Assembly: GCF_035575815.1 (NCBI RefSeq)
Contig: NZ_DATLXO010000062.1
Coordinates: forward strand, 1 to 44,054
DNA: 44,054 nucleotides
Origin: Iamia sp035575815
GTDB taxonomy: Bacteria; Actinomycetota; Acidimicrobiia; Acidimicrobiales; Iamiaceae
Direction of reading: 5' to 3'
Below, piece by piece: positions 16,001 to 23,660 of this stretch. The translations under genes were made by a program, and so were the position numbers. Each line of letters opens with the position of its first letter. Position 1 is the first letter of the stretch. Under the pieces are notes generated by a model, which was not told the DNA's origin, did no database searches, and saw nothing but the letters and a program-made list of their open reading frames with translations.

Positions 16001-16982
16001 CCTCGTAGGCGGCCCAGAAGCCGGCGAAGTCGAGGGTGTTCGCGTCGCGGATCACCGGCACCATCAGGGTGCGGCTGCCGTCGGACTTCTCGATGTCGAC
16101 CGCGAGACCGAGGCTCACCTTCTCGTTGTGCACGACGCGGGGCTTGCCGTCGGGGCCCTCGACGTACGAGCGGTTGAGGGCGGGCACGGAATCGGCGATG
16201 GCCCGGACGAGGGCGTAGCCGATGATGTGGGTGAAGCTGACCTTGCCACCCCGCGTCCGCGACAGGTAGCCGTTGATGACCTTGCGGTTGACCTCGAGGA
16301 GCTTGGCCGGCACCTCGCGGAAGCTGGTGGCGGTGGGGACCGCGAGACTGGCCTCCATGTTGGTGACGATGCGGGCCGCCGCGCCGCGCAGCGCCTCACC
16401 GGGCGGCTCCTCGTCGGCCTCGGTCTTCCCGTCGCCCTTGGCGTCCTTGGACTTGCCCTTGCCGTCGGACTTGGCCTTCTCGCCGTCCTTGGCCCTGGCC
16501 GAGCCGCCCTTGACGTCGGCCTTGGCCGAGCTGCCATCGCCCTTGGCCGTCGCCTTCTCGTCGCTCGTGGATCTGGACTTGGCCTTGTCCCCGGCCGGCT
16601 TCAGCACGGTGGTCGAGGGGTCGGCCGACGTCGCCCCGGTCCCCCCCTGCTTCGACCTGCTCTCGCGCGTGTTCGCCCCGGAATCGCCCCGGGCCCCGCC
16701 ATCGGTCGTGGCCACCGCGGGATCGGCGGCCTCGCTGGTCTGGCCCCGACCCTCGTCGCCCTGCGTGGGCGCGGCCGAGGTCCCCGCGTTGCGGGCGCCG
16801 CCGGGCTCCGACGCCCCCGGCGACTCTGAGCCCGCCGGCCCGCTCGGCTGGTAGCCGGAGAAGAACTCCTGCCAGCTCTCGCTCACCGACGAAGGGTCCT
16901 CCGCGTAGCTGTCGTACATCTCATCGACCAACCAGGCGTTCGGGCCGAGGTTGTCGGACGGGGGTGCGGAGTCCTCAGGCAT
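13050..16982 (-). CDS. kgd: Multifunctional 2-oxoglutarate metabolism enzyme Kgd (2-oxoglutarate decarboxylase / E1 with fused E2 domain)
   Basis: A 1310-residue enzyme of the actinobacterial Kgd/OdhA type. It combines a thiamine-diphosphate 2-oxoglutarate decarboxylase (E1o) with an N-terminal acyltransferase (E2o-like) domain that lacks a lipoyl domain. In order: a short E1-type N-terminus (LGPNAWLVDEMYDSYAED), a charged Lys/Asp linker (about 45-190), the acyltransferase core ending at STYDHRIIQGAESG (about 405-418), then E1 with IEGAESAIPILDAIL, the cofactor-site segment GDAAFAGQGVVAETLNLS (about 739) and VVWEAQFGDFINGAQ. It feeds the TCA cycle at succinyl-CoA or succinate semialdehyde. 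The start at 16982 is chosen over an in-frame start at 17102 because it opens the conserved N-terminus and follows a TAGGCT box by eight bases. Confidence 0.96.
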   Translation of the reverse strand: MPEDSAPPSDNLGPNAWLVDEMYDSYAEDPSSVSESWQEFFSGYQPSGPAGSESPGASEPGGARNAGTSAAPTQGDEGRGQTSEAADPAVATTDGGARGDSGANTRESRSKQGGTGATSADPSTTVLKPAGDKAKSRSTSDEKATAKGDGSSAKADVKGGSARAKDGEKAKSDGKGKSKDAKGDGKTEADEEPPGEALRGAAARIVTNMEASLAVPTATSFREVPAKLLEVNRKVINGYLSRTRGGKVSFTHIIGYALVRAIADSVPALNRSYVEGPDGKPRVVHNEKVSLGLAVDIEKSDGSRTLMVPVIRDANTLDFAGFWAAYEEIIRKVRTNKLTPDDFAGATVTLTNPGTIGTVQSVPRLMPGQGAIIGVGRLGYPTAFQGADPEALADLGVSKVMTVSSTYDHRIIQGAESGLFLKRIHELLMGEGDFYDGVLRSIGVPYEAVRWRQDTNPVDREESNLQKQIHVQALINMYRVRGHLIADLDPLAAKEPHMHSELDPASYGLTIWDLDRTFLTDGLAGQPRMALGDILGVLRNAYCRRIGIEYMHIQEPEEKDWVQAQVEGADTNLGPEDQRHILGRLNAAEAFEKFLGTKFLGQKRFGIEGAESAIPILDAILEEAAADHLHGAVLGMAHRGRLNVLSNIVGKSLDKLFTEFEGYIDPESTQGSGDVKYHLGQRGTFTSRRNQEITIEMAANPSHLEAVDPVVVGMARARQDVINDPGAFSVLPLLVHGDAAFAGQGVVAETLNLSSIKGYRVGGTIHLIINNQLGFTTPPDAARSSEYCTDIAKMVQAPIFHVNGDDPEACVRVARLAYAYRQRFHKDVVIDMVCYRRHGHNEGDDPSYTQPLMYKRIDARRSVRKLYTEALVRRGDITIEEAEAALDDFSRKLASALEETRAHAPEGDVVARPPAPARGVLPHVTTGVPSETIEQIYQRLSDRPEGFTVHPKLAKQLDARDKMFDGGEVDWALAEALAFGSLLLEGNTIRLSGQDSRRGTFSQRHSVLVDYETAAEHAPLAHLSPDQAKIWIYDSLLSEYAALGFEYGYSVIADETLVVWEAQFGDFINGAQIIIDQYFAAAEDKWDQRSGLVLLLPHGYEGQGPEHSSARIERFLTLCAEDNIQVANASTSAQYFHLLRRQMHQDVLKPLVVFTPKSLLRAKSARSSVGDLLSGSFEEVLDDPGVTDTETVQRVVFCSGKVSHDALARRDELGVPAAIVRLEQLYPFPRRRIRELLQQYGNATEVIWLQEEPDNMGPRSFVDERLWPLVPEGMKYRAVSRVGSGSPAGGSHAIHVQEHDEILTRAFEGL

Positions 16983-16990
16983 CGGAGCCG

Positions 16991-16996
16991 AGCCTA
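16991..16996 (-). promoter_or_regulatory. -10 box of kgd
   Basis: TAGGCT on the minus strand ends eight bases before the ATG at 16982, consistent with a leaderless or very short leader message. Confidence 0.45.
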
Positions 16997-17104
16997 CCGA
17001 CCGCCCCGCCCCCTCCCCGGCGGGCCGGTTCTCATCGGTCGGACGGAGAGGAGCTCGCCACTCGACCCGAGGCATGGCGCGATCTGGCGATTGAGCCACC
17101 ACCT

Positions 17105-17211
17105 CGCGCCACCGCTCGGATCGGACTCGGCCGGGTAACGGTCATGACCGTTGGACGCCCCCCGCCTCACCGCACCAGTTCGCGCCACAGCCCGGACCGG
17201 GTTCGGCCGGG
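17105..17211. promoter_or_regulatory. Palindrome flanked by direct repeats between kgd and the carbonic anhydrase
   Basis: A perfect 16-base palindrome, AACGGTCATGACCGTT (17137-17152), sits between imperfect 31-base direct repeats (17105-17135 and 17181-17211, 26 of 31 bases alike, both starting CGCGCCAC and ending TCGGCCGGG). The region separates the divergent kgd and carbonic anhydrase genes. Operator function is inferred from symmetry alone. Confidence 0.45.
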
Positions 17212-17262
17212 CCGCCACCGGCCGGTTTCGATTCCGTTCGTCGCTCCGACCATGCTGCGGTC

Positions 17263-17790
17263 GTGGAGACGAGCGGGCCCGACGACGCCTTCGCGGATGT
17301 GTGGGCGGCCAACGCCGCCTTCGCCGCCGACTTCCCGCTCGCCGCCCTCAGCGGCCGAGCGGCCAGGGGCCTCGCGGTGATCACCTGCATGGACACCCGC
17401 ATCGACCCCCTCGCCGTGCTCGGCCAGGCTCCGGGTGACGCCAAGATCCTCCGCACCGCCGGCGCCCGGGTCACGGGCGACGTGCTGCGCTCCCTCGTCC
17501 TCGCCGTCCACCTCCTCGGCGCCAACCGCGTGCTGGTGGTGCCCCACACCGACTGCGGCCTGGTCGGTTCCGACGACCAGGTCCGGGCCCAGCTCGCCGA
17601 CGCAACCGGCCGGGCGCGGAACGACCCAGCCATCGCCGGCTACCAGCCCGAGGCCATCGCCGATCCGTCCGCCGCGGTGGCGGACGACGTGGACCGCATC
17701 CGGGCCCACCCGCTCCTCGGTCCCGACCTGGTGGTCGGCGCCGCGGTCTACGACGTGGCGACCGGCCGCCTGCAGCCCGTCGACGTCTGA
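17263..17790 (+). CDS. Beta-class carbonic anhydrase
   Basis: A 175-residue zinc enzyme interconverting carbon dioxide and bicarbonate. The zinc-site motifs are ITCMDTRIDP (Cys, and the Asp-Arg dyad) and VVPHTDCGLV (His and Cys). Length is that of the short beta class, as in mycobacterial Rv1284-type enzymes. It has no signal peptide and is cytosolic. The GTG at 17263 follows a CATGCT box by six bases (GCGGTC), the same spacer sequence as before the GH16 gene, so it may be leaderless. It diverges from kgd. Confidence 0.9.
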   Translation: METSGPDDAFADVWAANAAFAADFPLAALSGRAARGLAVITCMDTRIDPLAVLGQAPGDAKILRTAGARVTGDVLRSLVLAVHLLGANRVLVVPHTDCGLVGSDDQVRAQLADATGRARNDPAIAGYQPEAIADPSAAVADDVDRIRAHPLLGPDLVVGAAVYDVATGRLQPVDV

Positions 17791-17841
17791 TCGAACTCCG
17801 CTCGCGCCGGTCGTGGTCGCGCCGATCGATGGCCGCGTCGT

Positions 17842-18629
17842 TCAGGCGGGTCGCTCGAACACGGCCACCACCGAGACCCCGAGGTGGCGCGCCGGCGTCG
17901 CGGCCAGCGCGTCGATCGGGCGCCGGAGGTACCGACCCGGTCCCCACCGCTCCAGCGGGGGCATGAGGAAGGTCGTGTCGACCTCTGAGAAGCCGACCCC
18001 GCCGAGGAGGGCCTGCAAGTCGCGCGGGCGGTAGTTCCGAGCCGTCGAGATGCGCCGGTGCAGGGGCTTCACCCACGGCACGAACGGGTACCACTTCGAC
18101 CGCCGTTCACGGCCCCGGATCATGAACGAGTGGGTCTCGAAGGGAAACCCGCGGTTGGGGACAGTGACGTGAAAGGCGCCCCCGGGACGCAGCACTCGGA
18201 AAACCTCAGCGGCGGCGGCCTCGGCGTCGACCACGTGCTCCAGCGTCTCGATGGCCACCACGGCATCGAAGTTCCCGTCCGGGTCGCTCAGCGCCTCGGC
18301 GCTCTCCACGCGCAGCTCGAAGCGCTGCCGGTCAGGCCGGCCCTCGATGCGCTCGGAGAACTCATCGATGCGGGCCCGCTCCACCTCGACGCCCACCACG
18401 CGGTCGAACCCCTCGGCCAGGCGCTCGGTGTAGGAGCCGTTGCCGCACCCGATGTCGAGCACGGCGGTGCCCTGCAGGGGACGGATCCCGTCGAGCAGGG
18501 CGAGGCGCCGGTCGATGCCGATGGAACCCAACGGCTCCGGCCACCCCAAGGCTGAGGCCGCGCCCCCTCGCCCCATGCGGGCTCGTCCACGTCGCCCTGG
18601 ATCGTCACTGTCGCCCCCTGGTCGGTCAT
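17842..18629 (-). CDS. Class I SAM-dependent methyltransferase, with a probable frameshift near its start
   Basis: The methyltransferase body is clear: VLDIGCGNGSYTERLAEG is motif I, VVGVEVERARIDEF the acidic strand-2 segment, and FDAVVAIETLEHVVD with LRPGGAFHVTVPN are motifs II and III. It belongs to the Methyltransf_11/UbiE-like group; the substrate is unknown. The body frame runs back only into Arg/Gly-rich sequence, while a natural opening, MTDQGATVTIQGDVDEPAW, lies in the next frame from an ATG at 18629. Adding one base to the run of five C at 18563-18567 joins them and gives 262 residues. This is probably a sequencing error or a recent mutation. Without it, translation could start at the ATG at 18576. 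Confidence 0.85.
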
Positions 18630-18648
18630 GCCCGTCGACCCTATCACC

Positions 18649-18689
18649 CACTCAAAGTGATTGTCCAGCAACTCTCAGCACTTTGGGTG
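18649..18689. repeat. Palindromic unit G
   Basis: Arms CACTCAAAGTG and CACTTTGGGTG pair at 10 of 11 positions, in a 41-base unit between divergent methyltransferase and ettA genes. Its arms resemble those of unit F at 33448 (9 of 11). Confidence 0.65.
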
Positions 18690-18735
18690 CTCGTAGCGGC
18701 GTCGTCGGGACCGGAGTCCCGGGTGGCGGCGTTCA

Positions 18736-18762
18736 TTGTCACCAGGGTCGGACCGATACCCT
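18736..18762 (+). promoter_or_regulatory. Possible ettA promoter
   Basis: TTGTCA (18736-18741) and TACCCT (18757-18762) have a 15-base spacer, slightly short. A message from here would have a leader of about 95 bases before the GTG at 18863. Confidence 0.3.
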
Positions 18763-18862
18763 CCGAACGGTCCCATGGGTACGACGGGCTCGCAGGTCGG
18801 GCCCGAGCCCAGCTCGGTGCGCCGGCTGCCTCGCCCGCGCCGCCCCCGATCGGAGTCCTGTT

Positions 18863-20539
<1,677 letters not shown>

Positions 20540-20800
20540 CGCCCCAGCCTGGACGGGCGCGTGCCCTCACGCCGTCGGGGGCTCGGTCGGCATCTCGGGA
20601 CGGGCAGGCGCGAGACGGGACTGCCGGAGCCGGATCGCCTCCAACCGGGGCGAGATGTCGGGGACGTCGGCGCGGTCGATACCTCGGACACTGGGTTCGC
20701 ACCGCAACTCGCGGGGCGCCGTCGCCAAGATCTCGACCGACCGGATGGTGCGGCGCGCCTGGCGACCACGAAGGGCGTCACGCTCGCGCCCGCCAGCCCG
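20540..20800. other. Gap between ettA and the DUF998 gene, possible tiny minus-strand frame
   Basis: The frame of the DUF998 gene continues past its stop for 78 more codons on the minus strand and stays protein-like (for example RTIRSVEILATAPREL and DVPDISPRLEAIRLRQSRL), ending with a stop at 20567-20569. No ATG or GTG opens it; a TTG at 20728 would give 53 residues. It may be a small gene, a readthrough tail or chance. No known domain is seen. Confidence 0.2.
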
Positions 20801-21427
20801 TCAGTGAGCGACGCGAGACCTCGTGGGGCGCAGGGTGCGGCCGGTCAAGAGGACCGCGCCGGCTGCGATCAGCCAGGCGTCGCCGACGGTGAGGCCGATG
20901 CGCTGGAGCAGTCCTGAGGCACTGTCGGATCCCACGGTGGCGATCAGGCACGCGCCCACGGCCGCGGCCACGCCCACCGACGCCCTCGCCGCCGCGGTGT
21001 GCCCTGCGTCGGCCAGTGGCTGCGCGGCGAGCAGCGGCGTCAGGGCGAGCGAGACGTAGCCGGTCGTGGCGGTCACGGCGTGGGCGCCGTCAAGGCCCAC
21101 CGAGTGGTCGAGTGGGGTCAGGGCCACGCCGACGGTGGCGGCGCTGTTCACCGCGCTGGCGATCCACGCCGGTCCTGGGACCGAGCGCCGCAGCGCGATC
21201 GAACCGGCCGCCGAGCCCGCCGCGTAGAGCAGGAACCCGCTCGTCATGAGCCACCGCGGGGGTGATCCGACCGCCGCGGTGCGGCTGATGGCATCGGACA
21301 CCGGGCTGTAGGGATCGGGCATCCGCGCCCCCGCCATGGCCCAGGCGGCGATGAACGCCGCGGGTCCCAGCACCAGGCCGAGCGCCGCGGCCCGGCGCGC
21401 CGGACGACGGTCGGGCGAGGTCGGCAC
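20801..21427 (-). CDS. DUF998-type integral membrane protein
   Basis: A 208-residue hydrophobic protein with about six transmembrane segments, beginning AALGLVLGPAAFIAAWAMAG and ending WLIAAGAVLLTG. The early SDAISRTAAVGSP loop and the overall layout resemble actinobacterial DUF998 proteins, whose function is unknown. The frame is open for another 1400 bases upstream, but that sequence is antisense to the lipase and to another gene. The GTG at 21427 is chosen because a TAGCGT box ends seven bases before it. It diverges from the lipase gene. Confidence 0.72.
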   Translation of the reverse strand: MPTSPDRRPARRAAALGLVLGPAAFIAAWAMAGARMPDPYSPVSDAISRTAAVGSPPRWLMTSGFLLYAAGSAAGSIALRRSVPGPAWIASAVNSAATVGVALTPLDHSVGLDGAHAVTATTGYVSLALTPLLAAQPLADAGHTAAARASVGVAAAVGACLIATVGSDSASGLLQRIGLTVGDAWLIAAGAVLLTGRTLRPTRSRVAH

Positions 21428-21434
21428 CGGGGAG

Positions 21435-21440
21435 ACGCTA
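21435..21440 (-). promoter_or_regulatory. -10 box of the DUF998 gene
   Basis: TAGCGT on the minus strand ends seven bases before the GTG at 21427. Confidence 0.45.
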
Positions 21441-21562
21441 CCGACGGCCGCCTCCCTGGGAGGACGTGACGGCGTCACCGCGGGAGGGGGCACGGACCAC
21501 GTTCGACGTGCTCCGCCCACCGGACTGGTCAGCACCGACCCGGTCCGCGCTCCCTGGGATTC

Positions 21563-21591
21563 GTGACTGAGGTCACGTCGGCGGCTAGCAT
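21563..21591 (+). promoter_or_regulatory. Lipase promoter
   Basis: GTGACT (21563-21568) and TAGCAT (21586-21591) have a 17-base spacer. A palindrome GTGAC-TGAG-GTCAC covers the -35. Predicted transcription starts near 21598, after the upstream in-frame starts, which favours translation from the GTG at 21620. Confidence 0.5.
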
Positions 21592-21619
21592 GCCGTCGAC
21601 CCCGTCCCCGGAGGACACC

Positions 21620-22381
21620 GTGACCCGCTCTCCCCGTCGTACTCTCGTCGCCGCGTTCGTCGTCGTCGCCACCAGCCTGGGCGTGGCCCTGGGGCCGGCC
21701 TCCCCGGTCGCCGCCGCGCCGGCGAAGGACCCGGTCATCGTCGTGGCCGGCACCTTCTCTCCCGCCTTCGCCAACGAGGTGCTGGCCGACCGCCTGCGTG
21801 CCGATGGCCAGACCGTGCGCATCTTCGAGCTGCCGACCCTGGGCACCCAGGACCTCCGCCTCACCGCCCAGGCCCTCGACGCCTTCGCCGACGGGGTCCG
21901 GTCCCAGACCGGGGCGGCCAAGGTCGACCTGGTCGGACACTCCCAAGGCGGCCTCGTCGCCCGGGCCTACGTGAAGTGGTATGGCGGGGCTTCCGAGGTC
22001 GACAGCCTCGTCACCCTGGGCACGCCCAACCGGGGCACCTACGTGGCCAACCTGGCGAACGTCCTCGGGTTCGGCAACTGCCTCGCCATCGTCGCCTGCG
22101 AGCAGATGCGCATCGGGTCGTCGTTCCTCAACGCCCTCAACGCCGGCGATGACACCATCGGCACCGTCCGCTACACCACGATCCGCACCTGGCAGGACGA
22201 GCTGGTGCGCCCGGTCGACAACGCCACCCTCTACGACGGCGCCACCAACGTGCTGGTGCAGAACCCGTGCTGGGCCCGCGTGGTGGGCCACGTCGGGCTC
22301 ATCTACGACGGCACCGTGTACTCCGGCATCCGCACCGCCCTCGCCGGCGGTCCCGTCCGCCTGAGCTGCTGGGCCCTCTGA
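21620..22381 (+). CDS. Secreted class 2 (EstA-like) lipase / esterase
   Basis: A 253-residue alpha/beta-hydrolase. The N-terminus is a signal peptide: Arg-rich start, hydrophobic core LVAAFVVVATSLGVAL, and likely cleavage near ASPVAAAPA. The mature part has PVIVVAGTFSP (oxyanion region), the nucleophile elbow LVGHSQGG with Ser108, TLGTPNRGTYVA, and a late His in VGHVGLIYD. This matches Lipase_2/EstA enzymes that hydrolyse short-chain lipids or esters outside the cell. Two Cys pairs (CLAIVAC and CWARV...CWAL) may form disulfides. The GTG at 21620 has GGAGG five bases upstream and lies just after the predicted transcription start. Confidence 0.87.
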   Translation: MTRSPRRTLVAAFVVVATSLGVALGPASPVAAAPAKDPVIVVAGTFSPAFANEVLADRLRADGQTVRIFELPTLGTQDLRLTAQALDAFADGVRSQTGAAKVDLVGHSQGGLVARAYVKWYGGASEVDSLVTLGTPNRGTYVANLANVLGFGNCLAIVACEQMRIGSSFLNALNAGDDTIGTVRYTTIRTWQDELVRPVDNATLYDGATNVLVQNPCWARVVGHVGLIYDGTVYSGIRTALAGGPVRLSCWAL

Positions 22382-22409
22382 CCCGCGTCGCGCCCGACTC
22401 CCTCCTCGG

Positions 22410-22455
22410 TTCTGAGACCTCCAGCGGACACCCATGTCCGCCTCGCACCTCAGAA
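22410..22455. repeat. Palindromic unit B1
   Basis: A 46-base unit, outer arms TTCTGAG/CTCAGAA, inner arms GGACA/TGTCC. Identical to B3. Confidence 0.85.
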
Positions 22456-22469
22456 TGAGGGCGCCTCGG

Positions 22470-22515
22470 TTCTGAGACCTCCGGCGGACACCCATGTCCG
22501 GTTGGCACCTCAGAA
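22470..22515. repeat. Palindromic unit B2
   Basis: A 46-base unit with the same outer and inner arms as B1 and a few changes in between, 14 bases after B1. Confidence 0.85.
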
Positions 22516-22585
22516 TGGGGATGCGAGGACCCCCACGGACGCGCCTCAGGGGCTCGCTGTCGCACCCCCTCGGTAGAAGGGAGGC

Positions 22586-23560
22586 ATGAACCCGTCCACC
22601 GAACGGGCCATCGCCGAGCGGGCCCGATCGCAGCTCGGCCTCCTCACCATCGCCCAGCTCGGCGAGGCTGGCCTCTCGCGTCGCACCATCACCCGACGCA
22701 TCGGTTGCGGCCTCCTGGTGCCGGCCGGCTCCACGACCGTGCGCCTGTCCACCCACCCCGAGAGCCCTCAGGGCAACGTGCTGGCCGCATGCCTCGATCT
22801 CGGCGGGGTGGCTTCGCACCACACCGCCGCCTGGCTGCACGGACTCCTCCCACGGCCCGGGCCACTGATCGACGTCTCGGTCCCCAAGGGGCGGTCATCG
22901 GGCTCAGCGGGCTCGGTCGCGACCTGGCGCACCCACACCTCGACCAACCTGCCGCCCGACGACACCCTGGCGATCGGGCCGATCCCGACGACCAGCGTGG
23001 CCCGCACGCTGCTCGGCCTGGCCGCGCTCGACCGGTCCGAGGTCGACGACGAGGCCCTCACGTCGGCGATCGAGGAGGCGGTGCGCACCCGGCGCGCCAC
23101 CGAACGGTGGCTCTGGTGGCTGCTGGAGCAGCGGCGCTGCCGCGGCCGCAACGGAGTCAGCCGGTTCGAGGAGGCACTTGCCACGCGAGCCCGGCTCGGC
23201 CCGACCGAGAGCTGGCTGGAGCGAGAGATGCTCTCGCTCATCGAACGGGCGCACCTCCCCCGACCCATCGTGCAACGGGTCGTGCGCCGCCGTGGTGCCT
23301 TCGTCGCCCGGGTCGACTTCGCCTACGAGCGCGAAGGCGTCGTCCTCGAAGCTCTCGGCTACGCCTCGCACTCCTCCCGCCCGGCACTGACGGCCGATGC
23401 CGCCCGCGCCAGCCGCCTCCAGCTGCTCGGCCTCGCTGTTCACCAGTTCACCTACGACCAGATCGTCCGAGATCCGAGGTGGGTCACGACGACGGTGGCC
23501 GCCGCCTTGGCCGCGGCCGGCACCGGCGAGCGTCTGATCCGCCCGGCCGCCGGGTTCTGA
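22586..23560 (+). CDS. AbiEi-like winged-helix protein with degenerate VSR-like domain, copy 2
   Basis: A 324-residue paralogue of the gene at 10168. N-terminal winged helix about residues 8-55 (LGLLTIAQLGEAGLSRRTITRR), then the family segment GGVASHHTAAWLHGLLP. The C-terminal VSR/DUF559-like region keeps D244 (RVDFAY), E255 (VVLEALGY) and H262, but the second acidic residue found as D251 in copy 1 is Leu257 here, so nuclease activity may be lost or altered. ATG at 22586 is preceded closely by GGGAGG. It lies downstream of the lipase in the same direction but is separated from it by repeats B1 and B2. Its stop codon is inside repeat B3. No partner toxin gene is adjacent. Confidence 0.8.
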   Translation: MNPSTERAIAERARSQLGLLTIAQLGEAGLSRRTITRRIGCGLLVPAGSTTVRLSTHPESPQGNVLAACLDLGGVASHHTAAWLHGLLPRPGPLIDVSVPKGRSSGSAGSVATWRTHTSTNLPPDDTLAIGPIPTTSVARTLLGLAALDRSEVDDEALTSAIEEAVRTRRATERWLWWLLEQRRCRGRNGVSRFEEALATRARLGPTESWLEREMLSLIERAHLPRPIVQRVVRRRGAFVARVDFAYEREGVVLEALGYASHSSRPALTADAARASRLQLLGLAVHQFTYDQIVRDPRWVTTTVAAALAAAGTGERLIRPAAGF

Positions 23561-23600
23561 GACCTCCAGCGGACACCCATGTCCGCCTCGCACCTCAGAA
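23555..23600. repeat. Palindromic unit B3
   Basis: Identical to B1 over 46 bases. The TGA of the plus-strand nuclease-like gene is the TGA within its TTCTGA end. Confidence 0.85.
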
Positions 23601-23614
23601 TGGCGGCGCCTCGG

Positions 23615-23660
23615 TTCTGAGACCTCCAACGGACACTGATGTCCGCCTCGCACCTCAGAA
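23615..23660. repeat. Palindromic unit B4
   Basis: A 46-base unit differing from B1 at a few central bases. Its TCAGAA end supplies the stop codon of the minus-strand glycoside hydrolase. Confidence 0.85.

Larger units (their letters stand above)
22410..23660. mobile_element. Unit of about 1.25 kb: nuclease-like gene between direct doublets of 46-bp palindromic repeats
   Basis: Two 106-base doublets (22410-22515 and 23555-23660) in the same orientation bracket one gene. Units B1 and B3 are identical over 46 bases, and both doublets have a 14-base spacer with 12 of 14 positions alike. Like the unit at 10052 it lies between convergent genes and holds a gene of the same family. Recombination between B1 and B3 would remove 1145 bases. 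No transposase or target duplication is seen. Confidence 0.4.

Noticed and set aside
13086..16829. A 1247-residue plus-strand frame
   Set aside because: It is antisense to kgd and rich in Val/Gly/Leu/Arg from mirrored codons, with no domain.
18440..18862. N-terminal extension of EttA
   Set aside because: It is antisense to the methyltransferase; the conserved EttA opening begins at 18863.
20801..22840. A 679-residue minus-strand protein
   Set aside because: Only its last 208 residues look like a real membrane protein; the rest is antisense to the lipase and the neighbouring gene.
22410..23660. CRISPR array from the repeated 46-base units
   Set aside because: Units are palindromic, occur only in pairs, and are separated by near-identical 14-base spacers; no cas genes are present.
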